Below, piece by piece: positions 1-5,221 of a stretch of DNA of 5,221 bases. Position 1 is the stretch's first letter, and every line of letters begins with the position of its first letter. Both the position numbers and the translations under genes were made by a program. The notes under the pieces were generated by a model. That model had not been told where the DNA came from. It worked only from the letters and a program-made list of their open reading frames with translations, and searched no databases. The DNA is from Methylothermaceae bacterium. GTDB taxonomy: Bacteria > Pseudomonadota > Gammaproteobacteria > Methylococcales > Methylothermaceae. The stretch covers positions 1 through 5,221 of the forward strand of contig JALVSV010000243.1 of NCBI GenBank assembly GCA_027024125.1, given 5' to 3'.

Positions 1-303
1 TATTTTGATCAGCTTTCCAAACATCTGAAAGCAAGTCAGGCGGAAATCGAAGTGGTAGCCATGAACCTGGGGGATCAGATCGAAGGGGAATGGGTGCCTT
101 TCTATGGCATCAGCTACGATCCCAAAGATGATGTGATCGAATATCTGCTCGAGGGCCTCGATCATCTGGTGCCCCATCCACAGCAGGTCTTGGTCGATGA
201 GGAAGCTGAGGGGTTGAAAAGCATTGAGGTCGTGGACAGGGATGGGGTGCGCCATATCGCCAAACTCAAGGAGGTCCTGAAGCTGCCCCCTCCTGAAGAG
301 TAA
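1..303 (+). CDS. DUF5335-like small protein, 3' part only
   Basis: The reading frame is open from the first base and ends at TAA 301-303, giving 100 visible residues; the true start lies upstream of the window. An internal ATG at 52 exists, but the residues before it (YFDQLSKHLKASQAEIEVV) fit the family's usual beginning, so it is unlikely to be the start. Recognisable family features are the stretch LGDQIEGEWVPFYGISYDPK, the segment GLDHLVPHP, and a C-terminal strand pair around IEVVDRDGVRHIAKL. I recognise this from memory as DUF5335, a family of about 110-120 residues with no assigned function; the assignment is by pattern, not by search. The protein is acidic, with no membrane segment or signal peptide in the visible part. 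It is separated from fhs by a probable terminator, so it is probably a different transcript and not part of the C1 genes. No function is proposed. Confidence 0.75.
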   Translation, partial: YFDQLSKHLKASQAEIEVVAMNLGDQIEGEWVPFYGISYDPKDDVIEYLLEGLDHLVPHPQQVLVDEEAEGLKSIEVVDRDGVRHIAKLKEVLKLPPPEE

Positions 304-333
304 TCACGTCCGGACATCCTTCTTCCTCTGGTC

Positions 334-363
334 CGGCCCCATCCAGCTCTCTGGATGGGGCCG
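334..363 (+). terminator. Probable rho-independent terminator after the DUF5335-like gene
   Basis: A perfect inverted repeat pairs CGGCCCCATCCAG (334-346) with CTGGATGGGGCCG (351-363) around a 4-nt CTCT loop. This is a very stable GC-rich 13-bp stem, 30 bases after the upstream stop codon. The following bases (TTGCGTTT) are only moderately T-rich, so the U-tract is imperfect. The position and the perfect stem make termination the simplest reading. It separates the upstream gene from fhs, implying that fhs has its own promoter within 364-448. Confidence 0.72.
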
Positions 364-448
364 TTGCGTTTGCGCTGAGGTTGTCCTACCCTTTGCGTTT
401 TGGCTGGCAGTATCCACATTGGCCAGTCTCTAGGGAGGATAGAAAATC

Positions 449-2119
449 ATGGTTTCAGATATTGAAATTGCCCAGCGGGCAAAGATGCGCCCTGTCGTCG
501 AACTGGCCAGGGAAAAGTTCGGGATCGACCCGAAATACCTGGATCCTTACGGCCACTACAAGGCCAAGCTTTCTTTCGACTATATCGACAGTCTGGCAGG
601 CCAACCGTCCGGGAAGCTGGTCCTGGTCACGGCCATCAGTCCCACGCCTGCAGGGGAAGGCAAGACCACCACCACGGTGGGATTGGGTGATGCCCTCAAC
701 AGGATAGGCAAGAAAGCCTTGATATGCCTGCGGGAACCTTCGTTGGGGCCTTGTTTTGGCATCAAGGGGGGGGCTGCCGGAGGCGGGCGTTCCCAAGTGG
801 TCCCCATGGAAGACATCAATCTTCATTTCACCGGTGACTTCCATGCCATCGGAGTGGCTCACAATCTACTTTCGGCCATGGTGGACAACCATATCCATCA
901 CGGCAATGCGCTCGATCTCGATGTCAGACAGATGGCCTGGAAGCGTGTCGTGGACATGAATGACAGGAATCTTCGCCACATCATCGAAGGACTCGGTGGA
1001 AAGGTGCACGGGGTTCCGCGCGAAGATGGTTTCGACATCGTGGTCGCTTCGGAAGTGATGGCCATCTTGTGTTTGTCCGATTCCATCGGGGAGCTCAAAC
1101 AACGTCTGGGTAAGATTCTGGTTGGGTACACCCGAACGGGAGATGCTGTGTTCGCCCAACAGCTCAAGGCCCACGGGGCAATGGCTGCCTTGCTCAAGGA
1201 TGCGATTCGGCCAAATCTTGTACAAACCCTGGAAAACAACCTGGCACTGATTCATGGTGGCCCTTTTGCCAACATCGCCCATGGCTGTAACTCCGCGATT
1301 GCGACCAAAACGGCATTGAAGATGGCCGATTATGTGGTTACGGAAGCTGGGTTCGGTGCTGATCTGGGGGCGGAAAAGTTCATTGACATCAAATGCAGAA
1401 AGACCGGCCTCCAACCCGATGTGGTCGTCCTGGTGGCAACGATCAGGGCTCTTAAAATGCATGGTGGAATTGCAAAAGATGGGTTGCAGCAGGAAAACCT
1501 GACCGCACTCGAACAGGGATTTGTGAACCTGGAACGACATCTGAAGAACATCCGCGAACATTTCAATTTGCCATGTGTGGTCGCAATCAACCACTTCATG
1601 AGCGATACCGAGGCGGAATTAGAGGTGCTGATAAAGAAGGTAAGTGATCTTGGGGCCACCGCCATTGTCTGTCGGCATTGGGCCGAGGGTGGTAGTGGCG
1701 CAGAAGCGCTGGCGAAAGAGATCGTCAAGGTGGGTGAGCAACCGTCAAAGATGTGTTTCCTCTATGAGGACGATCAACCGTTATGGGAAAAGATTGAAGC
1801 GATAGCCGTCAAAATCTACGGAGCCGGAAGAGTTGAGGCAGATGCCAAAGTCATGGCCCAAATTGAGCTGTTGGATAAAAAGTATCGACATTATCCTGTG
1901 TGCATTGCCAAAACGCAGTATTCCTTTGCCAGCGATCCGACATTGCTTGGCGCGCCTAGCGGGCATACTTTGGTGATCAGAGAAGTGCGCCCCGCCCACG
2001 GTGCAGAGTTTCTAGTGGTCATTTGTGGAAATATCATGACGATGCCCGGTTTGCCCAAAAGTCCGGCAGCTGAACGGATAGACATTGATGAAAAAGGAAA
2101 TATTCATGGTTTGTTTTGA
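449..2119 (+). CDS. fhs: Formate--tetrahydrofolate ligase
   Basis: This cytosolic enzyme (EC 6.3.4.3; called FtfL in methylotrophs) makes 10-formyl-H4F from formate, ATP and tetrahydrofolate. The 556-residue product is full length for the family. The ATP-binding loop is [16 protein letters not shown] (61-76). The first family signature is [11 protein letters not shown] (104-114), with Arg where the pattern I recall has Tyr; it runs into the conserved [14 protein letters not shown] (117-130). Further conserved blocks are [14 protein letters not shown] (269-282), [13 protein letters not shown] (299-311), the second signature [12 protein letters not shown] (329-340), [13 protein letters not shown] (410-422) and [17 protein letters not shown] (529-545). 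The ATG at 449 follows an AGGGAGGA ribosome-binding site (432-439). No clear promoter is visible in 364-448. In a methanotroph it links formate, the product of methanol oxidation, to folate-bound C1 for serine, purine and formyl-Met synthesis. Pathway use here is inferred. The frame is intact despite an 8-G run at 766-773. Confidence 0.97.
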   Translation: MVSDIEIAQRAKMRPVVELAREKFGIDPKYLDPYGHYKAKLSFDYIDSLAGQPSGKLVLVTAISPTPAGEGKTTTTVGLGDALNRIGKKALICLREPSLGPCFGIKGGAAGGGRSQVVPMEDINLHFTGDFHAIGVAHNLLSAMVDNHIHHGNALDLDVRQMAWKRVVDMNDRNLRHIIEGLGGKVHGVPREDGFDIVVASEVMAILCLSDSIGELKQRLGKILVGYTRTGDAVFAQQLKAHGAMAALLKDAIRPNLVQTLENNLALIHGGPFANIAHGCNSAIATKTALKMADYVVTEAGFGADLGAEKFIDIKCRKTGLQPDVVVLVATIRALKMHGGIAKDGLQQENLTALEQGFVNLERHLKNIREHFNLPCVVAINHFMSDTEAELEVLIKKVSDLGATAIVCRHWAEGGSGAEALAKEIVKVGEQPSKMCFLYEDDQPLWEKIEAIAVKIYGAGRVEADAKVMAQIELLDKKYRHYPVCIAKTQYSFASDPTLLGAPSGHTLVIREVRPAHGAEFLVVICGNIMTMPGLPKSPAAERIDIDEKGNIHGLF

Positions 2120-2148
2120 TAACTGGGTGAAATGCCTCAATCCCTGAT

Positions 2149-2158
2149 GGCATATGCC
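2149..2158. repeat. 10-bp palindrome upstream of the pmo promoter
   Basis: GGCATATGCC is a perfect palindrome ending 10 bases before the predicted -35 box, centred near -49 relative to the estimated start of transcription. An upstream ATGCC (2132-2136) could also pair with its GGCAT half to form a weak 5-bp hairpin with a 12-nt loop. The position would suit an activator operator, but a single short palindrome is easily due to chance. It is too weak to serve as a terminator for fhs and has no T-tract. Confidence 0.15.
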
Positions 2159-2168
2159 GCATAACCTC

Positions 2169-2196
2169 TTGACAACCCCTGAAGCGGTGCTAGACT
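2169..2196 (+). promoter_or_regulatory. Predicted sigma-70 promoter of pmoCAB
   Basis: A perfect -35 hexamer TTGACA (2169-2174) is followed after 16 bases by TAGACT (2191-2196, 4 of 6 matches to TATAAT). A TG at 2188-2189 gives an extended -10 (TGC-TAGACT), which compensates for the weaker hexamer and short spacer. Transcription would begin near 2201-2205, giving a leader of about 107 nt before pmoC. In type I methanotrophs the pmoCAB genes are known to be transcribed from a sigma-70-type promoter upstream of pmoC, which fits. The start site itself is inferred. Confidence 0.65.
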
Positions 2197-2212
2197 GGCG
2201 ATTACCGAAAGG

Positions 2213-2220
2213 AAGGAGGT
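2213..2220 (+). promoter_or_regulatory. Strong SD-like element at the 5' end of the pmo leader
   Basis: AAGGAGGT is a full-strength match to the 16S rRNA anti-SD sequence, and the following ATC (2222-2224) extends the complementarity beyond one mismatch. It lies only about 8-12 nt from the predicted transcript start and 90 bases before pmoC, so it is not the pmoC ribosome-binding site. It could initiate translation of the GTG ORF at 2227 (6-nt spacing) or act as a ribosome-docking stabiliser of the mRNA 5' end, as described for SD-type stabilisers in other bacteria. Which of these applies cannot be told from sequence. Confidence 0.45.
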
Positions 2221-2226
2221 CATCTG

Positions 2227-2283
2227 GTGGGTAAAAGATCTGCCAGGTGGAAAGGTTTAAGGACTGAGCGATTTCAACAATAA
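2227..2283 (+). CDS. Possible 18-codon leader peptide upstream of pmoC
   Basis: A GTG at 2227, spaced 6 nt from a strong AAGGAGGT (2213-2220), opens an 18-codon frame ending at TAA 2281-2283. The predicted peptide is MGKRSARWKGLRTERFQQ: very basic, one family-neutral short chain with no hydrophobic segment, so no secretion or membrane role is suggested. It ends 26 bases before the pmoC ATG and one base before an inverted repeat that surrounds the pmoC SD, so ribosomes finishing this ORF would overlap that structure. A weak hairpin (CTGGTGG 2224-2230 with CTGCCAG 2240-2246, including two G-U pairs) would cover the GTG. The ORF lies wholly inside the predicted pmo leader. A frame this short can occur by chance; the good SD is the main support. 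I recognise no family. Confidence 0.3.
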   Translation: MGKRSARWKGLRTERFQQ

Positions 2284-2311
2284 TTGAGTGAACTTAAGGA
2301 GGTAACTCAAT
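2283..2311 (+). promoter_or_regulatory. Inverted repeat enclosing the pmoC ribosome-binding site
   Basis: ATTGAGT (2283-2289) pairs perfectly with ACTCAAT (2305-2311). In RNA this makes a 7-bp stem with a 15-nt loop that holds the whole pmoC SD (TAAGGAGGT, 2295-2303), while the A and U of the pmoC start codon sit in the stem. The stem is AU-rich and the loop large, so the hairpin is only marginally stable and could be opened by ribosomes or a protein. The 5' arm begins at the last base of the upstream leader ORF stop codon. A regulatory role is inferred. Confidence 0.35.
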
Positions 2312-3116
2312 GGCTGCAACGACTGGAACTGCAAGTGCTGCTGCTGAAGCCCCATTGGTAGACAAGAAGTGGCTGGCGGTAGCGATTGGTATATACAGCG
2401 TATTTTACGCATGGGTCCGGTGGTATGAAGGTGTTTATGGCTGGTCAGCTGGTCTGGACGCTTTTGCCCCGGAGTTTGAGACTTACTGGATGAACTTTCT
2501 GTACATTGAGATTGTGCTGGAAGTGACGACGGCCTCTATTTTGTGGGGTTATTTGTGGAAGACTCGTGATCGTAATCTGCAAGCGATTGCGGGGACGCGT
2601 GAAGAGCTGCGTCGTAATTTCACCCATTTGGTATGGCTGGTGGCCTATGCCTATGCCATTTACTGGGGTGCGAGCTACTTCACTGAGCAGGATGGCACGT
2701 GGCATCAGACGATTGTGCGTGACACTGACTTTACGCCGAGCCATATTATCGAGTTCTATTTGAGCTATCCGATTTACATTATCACTGGTTTTGCGGCGTT
2801 TATTTATGCGCACACCCGTCTGCCCTACTTTGATTATCAGAAGAAGGGTATTTCGCTGCCCTATCTGGTAGTGGTAGTTGGTCCGTTCATGATTCTGCCG
2901 AATGTGGGATTGAATGAATGGGGCCACACATTCTGGTTCATGGAAGAGCTGTTTGTGGCGCCGCTGCACTATGGGTTTGTGTTCTTTGGATGGATGGCGC
3001 TGGGTATCCTGGGCACATTGCTGCAGGTGTTTGCCAGCTTTGCCAACCTGATTGGCCGCGAGCTGTGCGGTGAAGAAGTGTACAGTGGTGGAGACGCTGC
3101 TCAGTGGCCTGAATAA
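2310..3116 (+). CDS. pmoC: Particulate methane monooxygenase subunit C
   Basis: PmoC is an integral membrane subunit of the copper enzyme pMMO, which oxidises methane to methanol in intracytoplasmic membranes. The 268-residue product has about six membrane segments (roughly 21-45, 60-84, 105-124, 145-168, 180-200, 215-248). Near-diagnostic blocks are WVRWYEGVYGWSAGLD (35-50), WGASYFTEQDGTWHQTIVRD (119-138) and PNVGLNEWGHTFWFMEELF (197-215). Both sets of metal ligands known from Methylococcus capsulatus are present: Asp128/His132/His145 (Asp156/His160/His173 there) and Asn202/His206/His220 (Asn227/His231/His245 there). The change in numbering offset between the sets reflects about three extra residues in the loop DYQKKG (175-180). 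The C-terminal tail after about 250 differs from M. capsulatus as I recall it. The ATG follows TAAGGAGGT by 6 nt. It is the first gene of the pmoCAB operon. The homologous AmoC of ammonia oxidisers is possible but fits less well. Confidence 0.97.
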   Translation: MAATTGTASAAAEAPLVDKKWLAVAIGIYSVFYAWVRWYEGVYGWSAGLDAFAPEFETYWMNFLYIEIVLEVTTASILWGYLWKTRDRNLQAIAGTREELRRNFTHLVWLVAYAYAIYWGASYFTEQDGTWHQTIVRDTDFTPSHIIEFYLSYPIYIITGFAAFIYAHTRLPYFDYQKKGISLPYLVVVVGPFMILPNVGLNEWGHTFWFMEELFVAPLHYGFVFFGWMALGILGTLLQVFASFANLIGRELCGEEVYSGGDAAQWPE

Positions 3117-3146
3117 GGTTGCTTGAGGGGCGAACTGCCTTGATTG

Positions 3147-3178
3147 AGGGAGGCCGCCGGGGCACCGGCGGTCCCCCT
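3147..3178 (+). promoter_or_regulatory. GC-rich hairpin in the pmoC-pmoA spacer
   Basis: CCGCCGG (3154-3160) pairs perfectly with CCGGCGG (3165-3171) around a GGCA loop. The stem continues through a G-U pair and a G-C pair, a single A-C mismatch (3151/3174), and four more pairs, to 3147/3178. It begins about 30 bases after the pmoC stop codon. There is no T-tract after it, so it is unlikely to be a full terminator. Such intercistronic hairpins commonly protect an upstream 3' end, cause partial termination, or mark a processing site. Here it could set the relative amounts of pmoC and pmoAB mRNA (inference). Confidence 0.6.
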
Positions 3179-3250
3179 GCCAGGGAGGCGAAGAGAAGCC
3201 GATGGAAACGTTGGTGGAAAAGCAACAACAAGAGACTTTGGAGGTAAATA

Positions 3251-3994
3251 ATGAGCACTACGTCGACTGCGGTTCGGTCACATGCCGAAGCCGTTGAAGT
3301 GTCCAGAATGATTGATTATTTTGGACTGTTTATTTTGTTTTTCACCCTGATTGGTGGTTACCACGTGCATGGTATGCTGACCATGGGCGACTGGGACTTC
3401 TGGAGTGACTGGAAGGACCGTCGTTTGTGGGTGACGGTATATCCGATTGTGCAGGTGACATTTCCTGCTGCGGTACAGGCTGTGGTGTGGGAGCGTTTGC
3501 GGATTCCCTGGGGTGCGACAGCCTGCGTGCTGGCGATTCTGTTGGGAGAGTGGATCAACCGCTACTTCAATTTCTGGGGATGGACCTATTTCCCGATCAA
3601 CTTTGTATTCCCGACTGCGGCGGTACACATGGCGATCTGGCTTGATGTTGTCCTGATGCTGTCTGGCAGTTTCCTGTTCACGGCGGTGGTAGGTGCCTTG
3701 GGCTGGGGCTTGCTGATGTATCCTGGTAACTGGCCGATCATTGCGCCGCTGCACGTTCCTGTGGAATACAATGGGATGCTGATGTCTGTGGCTGACATTC
3801 AGGGCTACCACTATGTACGCACAGGTACGCCTGAGTACATTCGTATGGTAGAGAAAGGTACGCTTCGTACCTTTGGTAAGGACGTAGCGCCTGTGTCGGC
3901 ATTTTTCTCTGGCTTCATGTCCATACTGATTTATTTCATATGGCACTTTGTGGGCCGTTGGTTCGGTACTGTGAAGTTTGTGAAGCGGACCTAA
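3251..3994 (+). CDS. pmoA: Particulate methane monooxygenase subunit A
   Basis: PmoA is a mostly transmembrane subunit of pMMO, and its gene is the usual phylogenetic marker for methanotrophs. The product is 247 residues, the same length as in Methylococcus capsulatus as I recall it. Characteristic blocks are MLTMGDWDFWSDWKDRRLWV (42-61), GEWINRYFNFWGWTYFPINF (99-118), PLHVPVEYNGMLMS (156-169) and TGTPEYIRMVEKGTLRTFGK (181-200). The polar residues within the membrane that were once proposed as a metal site are kept at the same positions: His38, Met42, Asp47, Asp49 and Glu100. The segment TAAVHMAIWLD (122-132) and Gly221 in AFFSGF differ from the M. capsulatus sequence I remember. The ATG follows GGAGGT (3240-3245) by 5 nt. 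The whole sequence reads as PmoA of type I methanotrophs rather than AmoA. Confidence 0.98.
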   Translation: MSTTSTAVRSHAEAVEVSRMIDYFGLFILFFTLIGGYHVHGMLTMGDWDFWSDWKDRRLWVTVYPIVQVTFPAAVQAVVWERLRIPWGATACVLAILLGEWINRYFNFWGWTYFPINFVFPTAAVHMAIWLDVVLMLSGSFLFTAVVGALGWGLLMYPGNWPIIAPLHVPVEYNGMLMSVADIQGYHYVRTGTPEYIRMVEKGTLRTFGKDVAPVSAFFSGFMSILIYFIWHFVGRWFGTVKFVKRT

Positions 3995-4045
3995 TTGAAG
4001 CACAGAGCAAAGCGAACACAGACAGACAAATTGAGGAGGAAATAA

Positions 4046-5221
4046 ATGAAAACAATGAGAGACAGGATCGCGCGCTGGTCTTTGGTCGGCGTACTGATGA
4101 CCCTGGCGGCGGCGGTGATGTACACCCCTGCGGCCTCGGCCCATGGAGAGAAGTCGCAGGCAGCCTTCCTGCGTATGCGTACCATTCACTGGTTTGACCT
4201 GAACTGGTCGACTGACCATCTCAAGGTGAACGAAGAGATGGAAGTGACGGGTAAGTTTCACGTATTTGAAGGCTGGCCTGAGTCGGTGGATCCACCGCAC
4301 GTATCGTTCCTGAACATTGGGATACCGGGACCGGTATTCATTCGTAAGGAGAGCTACATTGGTGGTACTTTTGTGCCGCGTTCGGTACGTTTGGAGATTG
4401 GCAACACCTACACCTTCAAGGTTGTGCTGAAGGCACGCCGTGGTGGTGAATGGCACATGCACACCATGCTGAACGTAGAAGGTGGTGGACCGATCATTGG
4501 ACCTGGTAAGTGGGTGACGATTGACGGGAAGCTGAGTGAATTCCGCAACCCGATCACGACCCTGACTGGCCAGACCATTGAGCTGGAGACCTACAACGAA
4601 GGCAACATCTGGTTCTGGCATGTTCTGTGGTATGCCATTGGTGTGGCCTGGATGGTCTACTTCTGCCGTCAGCCGGTATTCCTGCCCCGTCTGCTCATGA
4701 CCAATGCGGGTCGTGGAGACGAGCTGGTGACGCCGACCGACAAGAAGGTTGGACTGTTGTTTGGAGCTGGCACCATATTGCTGGTGATCTTTGGCTTCAG
4801 CAGTGCGCAGAGCAAATACCCGGTGACCATTCCGCTGCAGGCAGGTACGCTGCGTGGAATCAAGCCGATTGAATTGCCTGCACCGACTGTGGACGTGAAA
4901 GTGGACGAAGCCACCTATCGTGTACCTGGCCGTGCCATGAAGATGGTACTGACGGTGACCAACAATGGCGATCGTCCGGTCCAGTTGTGCGAATTCAACA
5001 CTGCAGCGGTTCGTTTCATGAATCCTGAAGTGTGTGAAGACGACACTGGATATCCGGAAGACCTGTTGGCGGATGAAGGTCTGACCGTGGTTCCGAACGA
5101 TCCGATTGCTCCTGGATCGACGGTGACCCTGGAAGTGACCGCATCGGATGCTGCATGGGAAGTGTATCGTCTGGCGGACATCATCTACGACCCAGACAGC
5201 CGTATGGGTGGTATGCTGTTC
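4046..5221 (+). CDS. pmoB: Particulate methane monooxygenase subunit B, 3' end outside the window
   Basis: PmoB carries the periplasmic copper-binding domains of pMMO. The 392 visible codons run to the last base; the homologue I recall has 414 residues, so about 22 plus a stop are missing because of the window edge, not a mutation. A signal peptide ends at AASA (29-32), leaving His33 as the mature N-terminus. His33, His137 and His139 (the HxH in GEWHMHTM) form the known copper site, and His48 and His72, the second histidine pair seen in M. capsulatus, are also present at the same numbers. An N-terminal cupredoxin-like domain (33 to about 180) is followed by two membrane helices (about 188-207 and 234-252) and a second cupredoxin-like domain from about 262. 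The ATG at 4046 follows GAGGAGG (4033-4039) by 6 nt; choosing it over the ATG at 4055 also gives the expected His33 numbering. It lies 51 bp after pmoA. Confidence 0.97.
   Translation, partial: MKTMRDRIARWSLVGVLMTLAAAVMYTPAASAHGEKSQAAFLRMRTIHWFDLNWSTDHLKVNEEMEVTGKFHVFEGWPESVDPPHVSFLNIGIPGPVFIRKESYIGGTFVPRSVRLEIGNTYTFKVVLKARRGGEWHMHTMLNVEGGGPIIGPGKWVTIDGKLSEFRNPITTLTGQTIELETYNEGNIWFWHVLWYAIGVAWMVYFCRQPVFLPRLLMTNAGRGDELVTPTDKKVGLLFGAGTILLVIFGFSSAQSKYPVTIPLQAGTLRGIKPIELPAPTVDVKVDEATYRVPGRAMKMVLTVTNNGDRPVQLCEFNTAAVRFMNPEVCEDDTGYPEDLLADEGLTVVPNDPIAPGSTVTLEVTASDAAWEVYRLADIIYDPDSRMGGMLF

Noticed and set aside
405..423. A sigma-54-like TGGCAG...TTGGC pair upstream of fhs.
   Set aside because: The GG and GC elements are several bases too far apart for a -24/-12 promoter, and the flanking consensus is poor. 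No convincing sigma-70 boxes were found in 364-448 either.
866..1594. A 242-codon minus-strand open frame inside fhs.
   Set aside because: It is antisense to a complete, motif-rich Fhs protein, with no plausible SD or family resemblance.
2132..2158. A hairpin after fhs (ATGCC with GGCAT) as a terminator.
   Set aside because: The stem is only 5 bp with a 12-nt loop and no following T-run, and it lies just upstream of the pmo -35 box.
3202..3297. A 31-codon + strand ORF (ATG 3202 to TGA 3295) overlapping the start of pmoA in another frame.
   Set aside because: Its nearest SD-like sequence (GGGAGG, 3183-3188) is about 13 bases away, and most of its 3' half simply reads the pmoA start region out of frame. 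It could reflect translational coupling, but nothing beyond an open frame supports it.
3940..4197. An 85-codon + strand ORF spanning the pmoA-pmoB junction.
   Set aside because: It is out of frame with both genes over most of its length, and its start lies inside pmoA without a ribosome-binding site. The true pmoB frame, starting at 4046, encodes a clear signal peptide and ligands.
3278..4621. A 447-codon open frame on the minus strand across pmoA and pmoB.
   Set aside because: It is an antisense shadow of two unmistakable + strand genes. Its translation is rich in His, Arg and Gln with no recognisable domain, and it crosses the pmoA-pmoB spacer. The length follows from the codon bias of the highly expressed pmo genes.
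2310..5221. The possibility that the operon is amoCAB (ammonia monooxygenase) of a gammaproteobacterial nitrifier.
   Set aside because: PmoA, PmoB and PmoC match the M. capsulatus sequences I recall nearly block for block, including PmoA length and PmoB ligand numbering, and the fhs neighbour suits C1 metabolism. A phylogenetic tree would settle it formally.

Overview
The window looks like chromosomal DNA from an aerobic methane-oxidising bacterium, most likely a gammaproteobacterial (type I, Methylococcales-like) methanotroph. The main evidence is a pmoC-pmoA-pmoB run whose proteins resemble those of Methylococcus capsulatus closely enough that PmoA and PmoB keep the same residue numbering as far as I recall it. 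The genus cannot be fixed from the sequence alone. All recognised genes lie on the + strand.

Layout. Bases 1-303 are the 3' end of a small DUF5335-like gene of unknown function. It is followed by a perfect 13-bp inverted repeat (334-363) that looks like an intrinsic terminator. Bases 449-2119 encode a complete formate--tetrahydrofolate ligase (fhs/ftfL). No convincing terminator follows it. The 190-bp gap 2120-2309 holds the probable pmo promoter (TTGACA, then an extended -10, 2169-2196) and a leader of about 107 nt. That leader contains a strong Shine-Dalgarno (SD) sequence, a possible 18-codon ORF (2227-2283), and an inverted repeat that places the pmoC SD in a hairpin loop. Then come pmoC (2310-3116), a 134-bp spacer with a strong GC-rich hairpin (3147-3178), pmoA (3251-3994), a 51-bp spacer, and pmoB (from 4046, cut by the window end about 22 codons before its expected stop).

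How the genes work together. PmoB, PmoA and PmoC assemble into particulate methane monooxygenase (pMMO), the copper enzyme of intracytoplasmic membranes that converts methane to methanol. Methanol is then oxidised through formaldehyde to formate. Fhs activates formate as 10-formyl-tetrahydrofolate, for methylene-H4F/serine assimilation and for purine and formyl-Met synthesis. The window thus places the entry step of methane oxidation beside an exit point from formate to folate-bound C1.

The genes are standard families, and I do not claim a new enzyme system. The least explained part is the pmoC leader, where an SD next to the predicted transcript start, a mini-ORF, and a hairpin around the pmoC ribosome-binding site adjoin each other in a way that could tune or stabilise pmo mRNA.
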